DNA of 64,000 bases from contig JAFLUM010000009.1 in the NCBI GenBank assembly GCA_022508805.1, positions 1-64,000 on the forward strand. The letters are read 5' to 3'. A program made the position numbers and the translations under genes. Positions 40,415 to 47,765 of this stretch are shown here, in pieces. The DNA comes from Oscillospiraceae bacterium (GTDB taxonomy: Bacteria > Bacillota > Clostridia > Oscillospirales > Acutalibacteraceae). The notes below the pieces were generated by a model. That model worked only from the letters and a program-made list of their open reading frames with translations, was not told the DNA's origin and ran no database searches. The stretch's first letter is position 1, and each line of letters opens with the position of its first letter.

Positions 40415-42126
40415 GTAATTACGCATTACAGAGCCAACTTAACCAGCTTGAAGCAGAGTTAAGAAGGGCTCAAGAAATAAATCGTCAACTACGCGGTGAA
40501 TTGACCACTGTTGCAAACGGCGTGAGTCGTGCTCACAAAGATCTTGAAGATTATAATAGTACAATTCGGAATACGTTGGACAATTGCAACGGTGCGATGC
40601 ATTCATCCCATCAGCGCGTAATTGATGCAATAGAATTGCAAGGCGATATCGAGCGTTTGTATGTCAAATTTAAAAACGTCGAACTTGCTAACAAAAAGAT
40701 TAGATCTTGCAACAATAAAAAATACTATGATTTTGCTAACTATCGTACAGTGAGAAAAATCGTTCAAGGTATTATGGATAATCTCGACGTACAGATGGTT
40801 AGTGATCAAACCATTACAAAATCAGTCGAAGTTCAGCATTTACAAACGCCGGATTATTGGCTGACTTGTGTGCTTATTAGTGTAATGGCATGGAGAAATA
40901 ATGATAAAGAACTTGCCGATCGCGCGATGGCACGCGCTATCAAGCTCGACAAGAAAAATAGTGCTATTTTTTATATGCTCTTCAATTTAAGAATGGGTAG
41001 AGATGGCGCAGCATTAAAATGGTTCTACACATACCAAGAGTGTGAGCTAAAAGGTAGCGATCAACGGACATTCTTGATGTTGTTCTCGCTTGTTAGCAAA
41101 ACATTGGCAGATAATGTTGACGAGAACACTAAGAATGAGATTTTTGCTTTTATCAAAAAAGTAATTGATATGAATATGGCCGCCTCCGGTTATAGTGAGG
41201 AAGACATCGTTGCTCAGATAAGAGCATATTTCAATAGAATGCAACCTTCGGATCAGCTCCAGTATTCGATGTTGCGAAAGTATTGTTCCGAATTTGACCA
41301 ACTGACCTCTTTAATGATGCAGGCCAAGAACAATATCAACATACTTGAGTTTATTCTAAAAACGGCTAATGTACCTGCAGAGGAAAAGAACTCCTTCCTC
41401 AAAAATTACATTGACGAACTGATTGCCACACCGAACCAAGTCGAAAAAGATGTATATGACGAAATCGCATATAACGAGTTAGTTATTAAACTTGAAGGTG
41501 AAGTTGAAACCGCAAAAGAACAGTTTGAGACTGCCCAAGCTAAAAAAGCGAATGATCTGAATCTTATTGCAGAGATGATAGATTGGATTTATGAACGAGA
41601 TGCCCAAGATGTTAACGGTCAGATCAGACTCAGTATGTTTACTCTTACGAAACTGCTCCAGGAAAAAGCCGTAACAGAACATGTAGAGAATTACAGAGCA
41701 AGAAGAAAGGCCAATTATCCGATCACAATTGGCGAGTATGGTACAACGGCAAACTTTAAGCGCGAAGATGAGGAATACAAGAAAATCACCGATTACTTTA
41801 CTGAAAAGAAGAATGTAGCCGTTGCAGCAATCAAAGATTGGCCTGCCTTTATCGGATTTGGTATTGGTGCCGCCGCACTTGTTGGTTGTTTCTTCGCTGG
41901 ATTCTGGTTATTGGTTTTAACGCTGGGTGGAGTAGGTTATGGCCTTTTCACCTTGCTATCCAACAAAGGTCAGAGAAAGCAACTCGAACAAAAGTGTGCA
42001 GAAAGCATTAAATCCACAAGTGATATAATGCAAAAAATGTTTGTTGAATTCAAGCAATATCAGAAAGAATTGGATGAGTATGATTCTTATTATGAAAGAA
42101 TCTGTGATGAATTAAGTAAAATTTAA
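40411..42126 (+). CDS. Coiled-coil/helical protein with C-terminal TM hairpin, paralogue 3
   Basis: 571 residues, last gene of the operon, start overlapping the AAA+ stop (ATGA). The N-terminal coiled coil (LNQLEAELRRAQEINRQLRG) is strong. The shared central block is present (PDYWLTCVLISVMAWRNNDK ... MLFNLRMGRDGAALKWFYTY), as are the ENYRARRKANYPI segment and a TM hairpin (WPAFIGFGIGAAALVGCFFA ..., FWLLVLTLGGVGYGLFTLL). A helical tail of about 50 residues closes the protein. Coupling with the AAA+ gene suggests these two products meet directly. Confidence 0.75.
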   Translation: MSNYALQSQLNQLEAELRRAQEINRQLRGELTTVANGVSRAHKDLEDYNSTIRNTLDNCNGAMHSSHQRVIDAIELQGDIERLYVKFKNVELANKKIRSCNNKKYYDFANYRTVRKIVQGIMDNLDVQMVSDQTITKSVEVQHLQTPDYWLTCVLISVMAWRNNDKELADRAMARAIKLDKKNSAIFYMLFNLRMGRDGAALKWFYTYQECELKGSDQRTFLMLFSLVSKTLADNVDENTKNEIFAFIKKVIDMNMAASGYSEEDIVAQIRAYFNRMQPSDQLQYSMLRKYCSEFDQLTSLMMQAKNNINILEFILKTANVPAEEKNSFLKNYIDELIATPNQVEKDVYDEIAYNELVIKLEGEVETAKEQFETAQAKKANDLNLIAEMIDWIYERDAQDVNGQIRLSMFTLTKLLQEKAVTEHVENYRARRKANYPITIGEYGTTANFKREDEEYKKITDYFTEKKNVAVAAIKDWPAFIGFGIGAAALVGCFFAGFWLLVLTLGGVGYGLFTLLSNKGQRKQLEQKCAESIKSTSDIMQKMFVEFKQYQKELDEYDSYYERICDELSKI

Positions 42127-42222
42127 TTTGTCTAAGAGGGATGCAACTTCCCGTATTCCCCCGCTAACTGATTGTGCTAAATGTTTTGAATATATATCAC
42201 TTTTGTCAAATGACAAGCATGG

Positions 42223-42260
42223 CAAAGATCTCCTGTGATTCAAAACATGGGAGGTCTTTG
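42223..42260 (+). terminator. Terminator of the cargo operon
   Basis: A 15-bp stem with some G-U pairs (CAAAGATCTCC ... GGAGGTCTTTG), 8-base loop, then TTCTTTG. It lies about 100 bases after the last operon stop. Confidence 0.75.
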
Positions 42261-42537
42261 TTCTTTGAATTAAATGGTTTTTAGAAATTAAAATAACACA
42301 AAGAGTTTAGAAAAAACATATGTAAAAATGATGTTGAAAACTCTGTCAAAAACGACACCCATTTCAATGCCTAGGAATCCGCATAGATAAAGGCATTTTG
42401 CAAGGTCAGAAACTACGAAATACGCCAAAGAGAGTCGCAGTGTGGGCGTATTTCTCCCATTTTCGGTCTGATATAATAGCACATTTTCACGCCCTGGCAG
42501 TCATGAGCGGCAGTCAGAAAATTCTTCATTACAATAA

Positions 42538-42569
42538 CGAAAGCCCCGGAGTCTGTTCCGGGTCTTCGC
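42538..42569 (-). terminator. Putative terminator of the AAA/nuclease gene
   Basis: A hairpin with AAGCCCCGGA pairing TTCCGGGTCTT (one mismatch) around a short loop, 16 bases beyond the minus-strand stop. The tail on that strand (CTTTCGTT) is only moderately T-rich. Confidence 0.5.
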
Positions 42570-42584
42570 CATGCTATGATGTTG

Positions 42585-44381
42585 TTATGCGAGAGATTTT
42601 AGATACTGCTCGACATTCAAGTATTGAACGCCGTCAGACTCAACTGGTTCGCCGCGATAGATGACATACCGGCCGGTGATCCTGCCAAAGCGATGTTCTG
42701 TTTCGGCGCACTTTTCGGCATTGATAAGATGTCTGTACTGATTTGCCACGACTTCTTTGCTGTGCTTGATTTCGTAAATCTCGCAAGTGAGTGTGGCGGG
42801 ATCGTAAATCACCATATCAAATTCTCCGACTGCGAATTGCAGCTGAAAAACCTGCTTTTTAGGATTGGCAAGTTTGGTTTCCAGCAGGACAATATCTTCC
42901 ATCATTCTGCCTTTGATCTCGCTTAAAATGCGCTCGAGAATGCGGTTGCGTTGCACAACGGAAAGAGCATTGAATTTTTCATCCAGCAACAGACTACTGA
43001 CGAGCGCATCTGCCTGAGCATAGCGCAGTCCCGGTTGGCTGATCACCGTAATTTTTTCGTGCGTGTTGACATCTGGTAAGTGAAACAGATCCACTTCCAT
43101 GATCAAATCAAGCAGGGTCAGATATTCCTTGATTTGATAGGCGTGCGTATCGTCCACTTCAACCGTTTGTTCTTCCTTGTTGAGTATGTCTAGCATGGTT
43201 CTGACAAGTTCAGTCACAGTATCCTCATCGATATTTTGCGTAATATCAATAGGCTCACTGCGGTCGTGGAGAAGGTTGCGCGCGGAAATGGCTAAATCAT
43301 TAGATGCAAATGTTTTTGTGAGAACCTCTTTCGTAAAGCGATGGTTAATATCCTCTACAACACGGTTAATAGCGCTGGTGAGTTCACCTTTTTCGTACAG
43401 CTCATATAAATGACGAAAATGACCACCCTCTTGATAATACTTGAGCGAGTGCTGAATGTTTCGGGCAATTGCGCTGTCGATATATTCGCCGGCGCTCTTA
43501 TTGGTGGCAAAAGAGGATTTCTCGTTATAATTGACGCCGCCCATACTCATCGTACCACCGTACCGAATGTATTCGTCGATACCTTCGATGCCGAGAATGG
43601 TTTCAAATTCCCGATAGGGGATAATTGTGGTATGCAGCAGGATACAGCGATCGTAAAGTTGTTCATATTCGGTAAAAATAAAACCGAGCGAGTCTGTACC
43701 TGACAGAACGATTTTCATACCGCTGCTGGCATAAATATCAGAAAACAGCGCGGCGCCTTCGATAAAGTCTTCCATAAGGGTGACTTCATCAATAAACACA
43801 TACTTGTAGCCTTGCTTCTCAAGGTACTTCAAGTCCGCATTAATCTCCGACAGAGTATCTCTGGTTTTGATTTGGATAAACGCCGCCGCATTCAACTGCT
43901 CCGGCGTCATATCGAGTATCGCTTGACGGATCAATGTGGTTTTGCCGGTTCGACGCAGGCCATAGAGAATAAATACTTTATCTTGCTGCACGCCGAATAC
44001 GAAATCGTGTAAAGTGGAATAGCACTCACGGCGTTTATACTTTTTCACAGGAGTTGCCCAGCTTTTCAGCTGAGAACCGATCCGCACATAGGTGGAAAAC
44101 GGATGCATATCCTTTTCTTTTTTCACGCGTTCCGATGCAGGCACAAGTTTCTTAAGCTTTTTCAGTTCTTCCTCTAATTCTTTTCTTTTTTCAATTTGAG
44201 AGCGCAACTCTTCTACGTGATCAAAATCCACATAGGTTTCGGTGCGCTTTTTGTTTTGGGTAATACGATGATAGAAGTACTCTTTCCCTTTTACTTTTTT
44301 TGCGGAAACGCTGCCGGGTGGCAACAATGCAATTTCACGCTCCAGTTCATTGATCCGCTCCATTATATCAAATTCAGTCAT
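42585..44381 (-). CDS. AAA-ATPase with C-terminal PD-(D/E)XK nuclease-like domain
   Basis: 598 residues; the ATG at 44381 is chosen because GCGGAGG is seven bases upstream. The N-terminal 100 residues are coiled coil. Walker A GLRRTGKTT (about 141-149) and Walker B YVFIDEVTLM follow, with VLSGTDSLGF as sensor; this is the DUF4143/archaeal-ATPase type common in gut bacteria. The C-terminal GEFDMVIYD ... CEIYEIKHSK fits the D ... ExK core of a PD-(D/E)XK fold. Such proteins are widespread, poorly understood and often linked to mobile DNA or toxin-like functions. It is transcribed against the cargo operon from its own consensus promoter and may be an independent passenger on the element. Confidence 0.8.
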   Translation of the reverse strand: MTEFDIMERINELEREIALLPPGSVSAKKVKGKEYFYHRITQNKKRTETYVDFDHVEELRSQIEKRKELEEELKKLKKLVPASERVKKEKDMHPFSTYVRIGSQLKSWATPVKKYKRRECYSTLHDFVFGVQQDKVFILYGLRRTGKTTLIRQAILDMTPEQLNAAAFIQIKTRDTLSEINADLKYLEKQGYKYVFIDEVTLMEDFIEGAALFSDIYASSGMKIVLSGTDSLGFIFTEYEQLYDRCILLHTTIIPYREFETILGIEGIDEYIRYGGTMSMGGVNYNEKSSFATNKSAGEYIDSAIARNIQHSLKYYQEGGHFRHLYELYEKGELTSAINRVVEDINHRFTKEVLTKTFASNDLAISARNLLHDRSEPIDITQNIDEDTVTELVRTMLDILNKEEQTVEVDDTHAYQIKEYLTLLDLIMEVDLFHLPDVNTHEKITVISQPGLRYAQADALVSSLLLDEKFNALSVVQRNRILERILSEIKGRMMEDIVLLETKLANPKKQVFQLQFAVGEFDMVIYDPATLTCEIYEIKHSKEVVANQYRHLINAEKCAETEHRFGRITGRYVIYRGEPVESDGVQYLNVEQYLKSLA

Positions 44382-44400
44382 ACGAATACCTCCGCTATTG

Positions 44401-44448
44401 GTTATACCCAATTATACCCTTATTATTCAAAAATGTCAAGGGTATAAC
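44401..44448 (-). promoter_or_regulatory. Promoter and repeated operator of the AAA/nuclease gene
   Basis: On the minus strand TTGACA (44439-44434), 17 bases, TATAAT (44416-44411), both perfect. Three copies of one 9-mer surround it: GTTATACCC (44401-44409), ATTATACCC (44411-44419) and the inverted GGGTATAAC (44440-44448). They overlap the -10, flank the -35 and lie just downstream, so a repressor bound there would shut the gene off. The repressor is not identifiable in the window. Confidence 0.8.
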
Positions 44449-45106
44449 GGGGATAACAGATCGATTTTTAGCGGCAAAAACCATGTTACGTTTAGGGGGT
44501 AAAAATACTACCTCAAAAGTAATAGGGTCAAATATTGAGAAAACCCGCATAAATACAGGGATTTTTCAATATTAAAAAACAAATTTTACGCCGGTAGGAG
44601 TGATGACGTTGGCGGAATTTCTTGCATTTTGTGTGTGAAAGGAACCTCTCACCCCGCAGTCATGGGCGGCAGACAAACACACTTTTCCGCCAACTCCATC
44701 ACTTCTTTCTCGGTCTGGAGACAGGGGAAACTGTTATTCCGGCTTTTCAGATATTTATCAAACTGATTTGGTATTTCCACCAACGCTCCAGACCGAGATA
44801 TACTGAGCATACGCCCAAGATGATTCCCACTTTATATCTGCCCCTTGTTTTCGTCTTGAAAGGTGGAAATAAGATGGCACAAAATTGGCGTAAAATTGGC
44901 GAGCCTTTGCCGATGACAAGTGAATGAAAATGTGTTATGATATTAGCGTGGATAAGTGGATCAAAGCGATCCGCTTATTTTTTTATTGTCTTAGAGGATA
45001 CTCCACAGCCCCATCATTTTAAGGCGATCCGGGCGAGGATATGGGTAGCAAGCGATTAAAAATCTATTTTCAGTCAAGAATAATAAGGAAGAAGCGAGGT
45101 GAGAAG
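44449..45106. other. Intergenic region with decayed coding traces
   Basis: About 650 bases. On the minus strand around 44660-44880 two reading frames look protein-like and abut: one with a hydrophobic VGIILGVCSVYLGLERWWKY, the other with FDKYLKSRNNSFPCLQTEKE ending VCLPPMTAG-stop. This suggests a frameshifted small mobile-element gene. A 13-bp inverted repeat (TCTCGGTCTGGAG at 44708-44720, complement at 44786-44798) spans the same stretch. No intact gene supported. Confidence 0.4.
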
Positions 45107-45370
45107 ATGAAAATCGAAGTAAAAGAACGGCCGATGAAAATGGTGTGTTGCTGGATGAGCGCCGAGGAAGGTCAGGATAAAGAACTGATGGCATCTCTCA
45201 GACCTCGGTTCAAAGAATGGAAGTCCAAAAACTATCAGCCGGTGGTTTATATTTCCGGCACAGAGAGCTTAGAGGAAGGCATGTACATGCTGATGAAACG
45301 AAATTACGAGGAGCTTGCGAAAAAACAGTTGGCAGAGGAAGCGGTCGCCGGGGGGATACAAACGGAATAA
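45107..45370 (+). CDS. Small element-encoded protein upstream of the recombinase
   Basis: 87 residues; ATG at 45107 with GAGGTGAGAAG before it, better than the track start at 45041. The sequence is compact and charged (MKIEVKERPMKMVCCWMSAE ... PVVYISGTESLEEG ... EELAKKQLAEEA), with a beta-alpha pattern. Small proteins of this kind commonly precede large serine recombinases in Firmicutes elements. It could be a directionality factor or regulator, but no homology is certain. Confidence 0.65.
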   Translation: MKIEVKERPMKMVCCWMSAEEGQDKELMASLRPRFKEWKSKNYQPVVYISGTESLEEGMYMLMKRNYEELAKKQLAEEAVAGGIQTE

Positions 45371-45399
45371 TTTGTATCCTACATATTTTGATTTTCATC

Positions 45400-45428
45400 T
45401 TGCTTTCAGTCTGTAGATGTGATACAAT
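45400..45428 (+). promoter_or_regulatory. Putative recombinase promoter
   Basis: TTGCTT (45400-45405), 17 bases, TACAAT (45423-45428), 34 bases before the recombinase ATG, with AAAAGGAG in between. A moderate promoter. Confidence 0.55.
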
Positions 45429-45462
45429 GTTGTCATATATTAGAAAAGGAGTATGACGCAAT

Positions 45463-47628
45463 ATGGTAGAAACTTTTGATATTGCGGGTTACTGCCGTAT
45501 CTCGGTCGATGACGAACTGGATCGGGATAACACCTCCATCGAAAACCAAAAGTCTATCATCAAAGAGTATGTCGAGCGTACATTCCCCGGATCGAGACTC
45601 ACCTTCTATGAGGATCGTGACCGAAGCGGTTATACCTTCGAGCAACGTGAAGGATATCAAAAAATGCGCCCCTATCTTATGGGGCGCAAATACGATATCC
45701 TTGTGGTCAAGGATTTCTCACGATTTTCCCGTCGAAACAGCCGCGGACTTGTGGAGCTGGAAGACCTGCGGGACGCCGGTGTGAGGATCATATCCATCGG
45801 GGACAGCATCGACTATCCTACTTACGATGATTGGACAGCGATTCAATTCCGCTTTCTTGTCAACGAAATGCCGGTTACCGATGCGTCTAAGAAAGTAAAA
45901 TCGGTAATCAAGCGACGGCAGGAGGACGGCAAGTGGATCTGCGCCGTTCCCTACGGATATGTGATCACGAATTATAAAACGATGACCTACGAGGTCGAAC
46001 CAACCGAAGCACTCGTTGTCAAAAAGGTGTTCGAACTGTACAGCGAGGGCTGGGGCTATAAAAAGATTGCGAACTATCTCACCGAGCAGCACTATCCTAC
46101 GCCGCGGATGAACGAGCGAGCACGAAAGGAAGCAAGGGGCGAGGAATGCAAACTGAAAGCCCGTCCCGAGTGGAGCATTGTAACTGTGCAAGGGATGCTC
46201 ACCAATGATTTCTATATTGGTACCCTACGCCAGGGAAAGTACACTCGTAAAAAAATCAACGGTGACGATATCAAGAAAGATGAAAGTGAGCATATCGTAT
46301 TTGAAAACTACCACGAGGCAATCATCGACTATCGCACCTTCGCTACGGTACAGGAGCAACTGAAAAAGCGCACCACCAACCATTACCGAGGCGTGAAAAA
46401 ATACGATAATGTTTATTCGGGAATTATGGTGTGCGGCGACTGCGGCAGCCCCATGTTCCCTATGAGCCGAAAGGATTTGAAGGACGCCTATCGGTGCGGC
46501 GCCTATCACCAAAGGGGACTGAAGGGCTGCACAAGCCACCATATCCGCGTGGATGTTCTTGACAATCTGCTGCGGAACTATCTGATAGAGGTCAGAGAAA
46601 CTTCATCGGAGATGATCGCCAAGCTGAAAAAATCCATCGAAGGCGAGAATGACGCTGTCAAGAACAATCAGGAAACCATTGATATTCTTGAAAAACAGCT
46701 TGAGGACGCGCACGAGGAAAAGAAAATGTACATACGCCAATGTACACGAGAGATCATGCGCCGTCCCGAGCGAGAGGAAACGATTCAGGAAACCTATGAC
46801 GAGCTGATCGCAGAGTGCGAGGCAAGGATTGACGGTATCAACAATCAGATCCTGCTGACCCACGATAAACGCAACACCATCATCAAGGTGAACCGCATCA
46901 CAAAGGTCGCACTGGATATATTCGAGGAAATTATCAGCAAATCCGGATTTCAAAAGGGAGATCTTGAACTGATCGTAGAGAAAATATATGTCTACGAAGA
47001 TCATATCGAAATCAAGCTGAAAGCGGACATCACAAGTATTTTGGAAAGTGGGACAATTCCCGAAACGGAGGAAGCCGCAAATTTTAGTGATGGCATCATA
47101 GATAGCTTAAAGACCGTAGTAGTCCAAACGAGCACAAATCGGCTGGACAAGGTCTATGATGTCAGTGTTATCAGTAACGGCGACCCGTTGGAGATTTACA
47201 CGGCGTCGGACGGAGAGGTTATATTCAAAAAATATTCGCCTATAGGCGAGCTTTCGGAATTTGCAAGTCAATACACCGATGTGCTGTACCGAGCGACAAG
47301 CTTACCGGTTATCATAACCGACCGCGATCACGTTATCGCGGTGTCGGGTATGCCGAAAAAGGATGCTATGGACAAACGCATCTCCGCGGCATTGGAGGAA
47401 CTGATTTCCGAACGCGGTAATTATGTTGCTTCACCTGATGCGAAGGCGTTGTACCCGATGGCGGAAAGCGACCGCGAGGCGGGCATTGCATTCCCCATAA
47501 TCGGCGGTGGAGACGTATCGGGAGCAGTCGTTCTGATGCTGGGTCAAAGCGGCTCAATGCCCACACAGACGGAGATAAAGCTTGTATCAGTCGCGGCATC
47601 ATTTTTGGGTAAACAGACCGAAGAATAA
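45463..47628 (+). CDS. Large serine recombinase, C-terminally fused in frame to SpoVT
   Basis: 721 residues as read now. Residues 1-150 form the resolvase catalytic domain, with the nucleophilic serine in YCRISVDDEL and the arginines of KDFSRFSRRNSRG. The recombinase domain (PYGYVITNYKT ... WSIVTVQGMLTN) follows, then a zinc ribbon (CGDCGSPMF ... YRCGAYHQRGLKGC) and a long coiled coil (about 385-480). From codon 573 (base 47179) the protein is SpoVT: GDPLEIYTASDGEVIFKKYS and onward. In the excised circle the same frame would instead end with 29 codons GDPLQITLTKED ... ERIGIGK, giving a 601-residue enzyme. Integration thus swaps the enzyme's tail for the SpoVT GAF-like domain. Activity of the fused form is unknown. 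Confidence 0.93.
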   Translation: MVETFDIAGYCRISVDDELDRDNTSIENQKSIIKEYVERTFPGSRLTFYEDRDRSGYTFEQREGYQKMRPYLMGRKYDILVVKDFSRFSRRNSRGLVELEDLRDAGVRIISIGDSIDYPTYDDWTAIQFRFLVNEMPVTDASKKVKSVIKRRQEDGKWICAVPYGYVITNYKTMTYEVEPTEALVVKKVFELYSEGWGYKKIANYLTEQHYPTPRMNERARKEARGEECKLKARPEWSIVTVQGMLTNDFYIGTLRQGKYTRKKINGDDIKKDESEHIVFENYHEAIIDYRTFATVQEQLKKRTTNHYRGVKKYDNVYSGIMVCGDCGSPMFPMSRKDLKDAYRCGAYHQRGLKGCTSHHIRVDVLDNLLRNYLIEVRETSSEMIAKLKKSIEGENDAVKNNQETIDILEKQLEDAHEEKKMYIRQCTREIMRRPEREETIQETYDELIAECEARIDGINNQILLTHDKRNTIIKVNRITKVALDIFEEIISKSGFQKGDLELIVEKIYVYEDHIEIKLKADITSILESGTIPETEEAANFSDGIIDSLKTVVVQTSTNRLDKVYDVSVISNGDPLEIYTASDGEVIFKKYSPIGELSEFASQYTDVLYRATSLPVIITDRDHVIAVSGMPKKDAMDKRISAALEELISERGNYVASPDAKALYPMAESDREAGIAFPIIGGGDVSGAVVLMLGQSGSMPTQTEIKLVSVAASFLGKQTEE
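47160..47189 (+). other. attR: right attachment site of the spoVT element
   Basis: Element-side arm TGTCAGTGTTATCAGTAACG (47160-47179), then the core GGCGACCCGTT (47179-47189), then spoVT coding sequence. The arm is the inverted repeat (one mismatch in 20) of the arm at attL. Fused, the two arms give a near-perfect palindromic attP around a 6-bp centre GCGACC. Confidence 0.92.
47179..47628 (+). pseudogene. spoVT: spoVT, 3' fragment
   Basis: 149 codons plus stop, carrying the rest of the SpoVT N-domain (GDPLEIYTASDGEVIFKKYS) and the GAF-like C-domain (PVIITDRDHVIAVSGMPKKD ... SGAVVLML). It has no start of its own and is translated, if at all, only as the tail of the recombinase. It is undamaged, so precise excision would restore a full gene. 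Confidence 0.93.
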
Positions 47629-47650
47629 AACTAAATTTATCAAAAATTAC

Positions 47651-47678
47651 GGCGGCAGGGAAAATCTTGCCGCCTTTT
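47651..47678 (+). terminator. Native spoVT terminator
   Basis: GGCGGCA/TGCCGCC stem with a 10-base loop and TTTTGCTTT behind it, 22 bases after the spoVT stop. Confidence 0.75.
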
Positions 47679-47705
47679 GCTTTGAAATATTTTTTTAATT
47701 TCATA

Positions 47706-47748
47706 TTGACACATCTGTATAAACTGTATATAATCAATATATACAGTT
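47706..47748 (+). promoter_or_regulatory. Promoter and operator of the GntR-ABC operon
   Basis: TTGACA (47706-47711), 17 bases, TATAAT (47729-47734), both perfect. The inverted repeat AACTGTATAT (47722-47731) / ATATACAGTT (47739-47748) straddles the -10, as expected for the operator of the YtrA-type repressor encoded next. Confidence 0.82.
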
Positions 47749-47765
47749 GTTGAAGAGGTGACAGT

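Larger units (their letters stand above)
42127..42584. other. Intergenic region between the cargo operon and the AAA/nuclease gene
   Basis: 458 bases, no gene. It holds the operon terminator (42223-42260), a 10-bp hairpin GAAATACGCC/GGCGTATTTC (42417-42454) and a second hairpin (about 42538-42569) that probably ends the convergent minus-strand gene. A short stretch GCAGTCATGAGCGGCAG (about 42498-42514) recurs almost unchanged at about 44657, on the other side of that gene. Confidence 0.6.
23144..47189. mobile_element. 24-kb serine-recombinase integrative element inserted in spoVT
   Basis: Bounded by the 11-bp core copies; core to core the unit is 24,035 bp. The split host gene, the inverted arms and the terminal large serine recombinase define it. 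Contents, left to right, are an HTH-type element gene, a TetR-controlled 13-gene cargo operon, a divergent AAA/nuclease gene, a small ORF and the recombinase. I see no relaxase, coupling protein, conjugation pilus genes, capsid or terminase, so it is neither a self-transmissible ICE nor a prophage as it stands. It is a mobilisable or genomic-island type element. The cargo is clearly more A+T-rich than the element ends, hinting at a composite origin. Confidence 0.93.

Noticed and set aside
29378-42126. Assigning the cargo operon to a known anti-phage system such as Sir2-HerA or DUF4297-HerA
   Set aside because: The required nuclease or NADase partner genes are not present and the remaining genes do not match those systems.
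44622-44927. 101-residue plus-strand ORF
   Set aside because: No ribosome site, odd composition, and it overlaps the minus-strand coding traces and the inverted repeat. Not supported as a gene.
23144-47189. Element as a self-transmissible ICE or a prophage
   Set aside because: No relaxase, coupling protein, pilus, capsid, portal or terminase gene was seen. The HerA-like ATPase lacks conjugation neighbours, and virion core protein is only a family name for SPFH/YdjI proteins.
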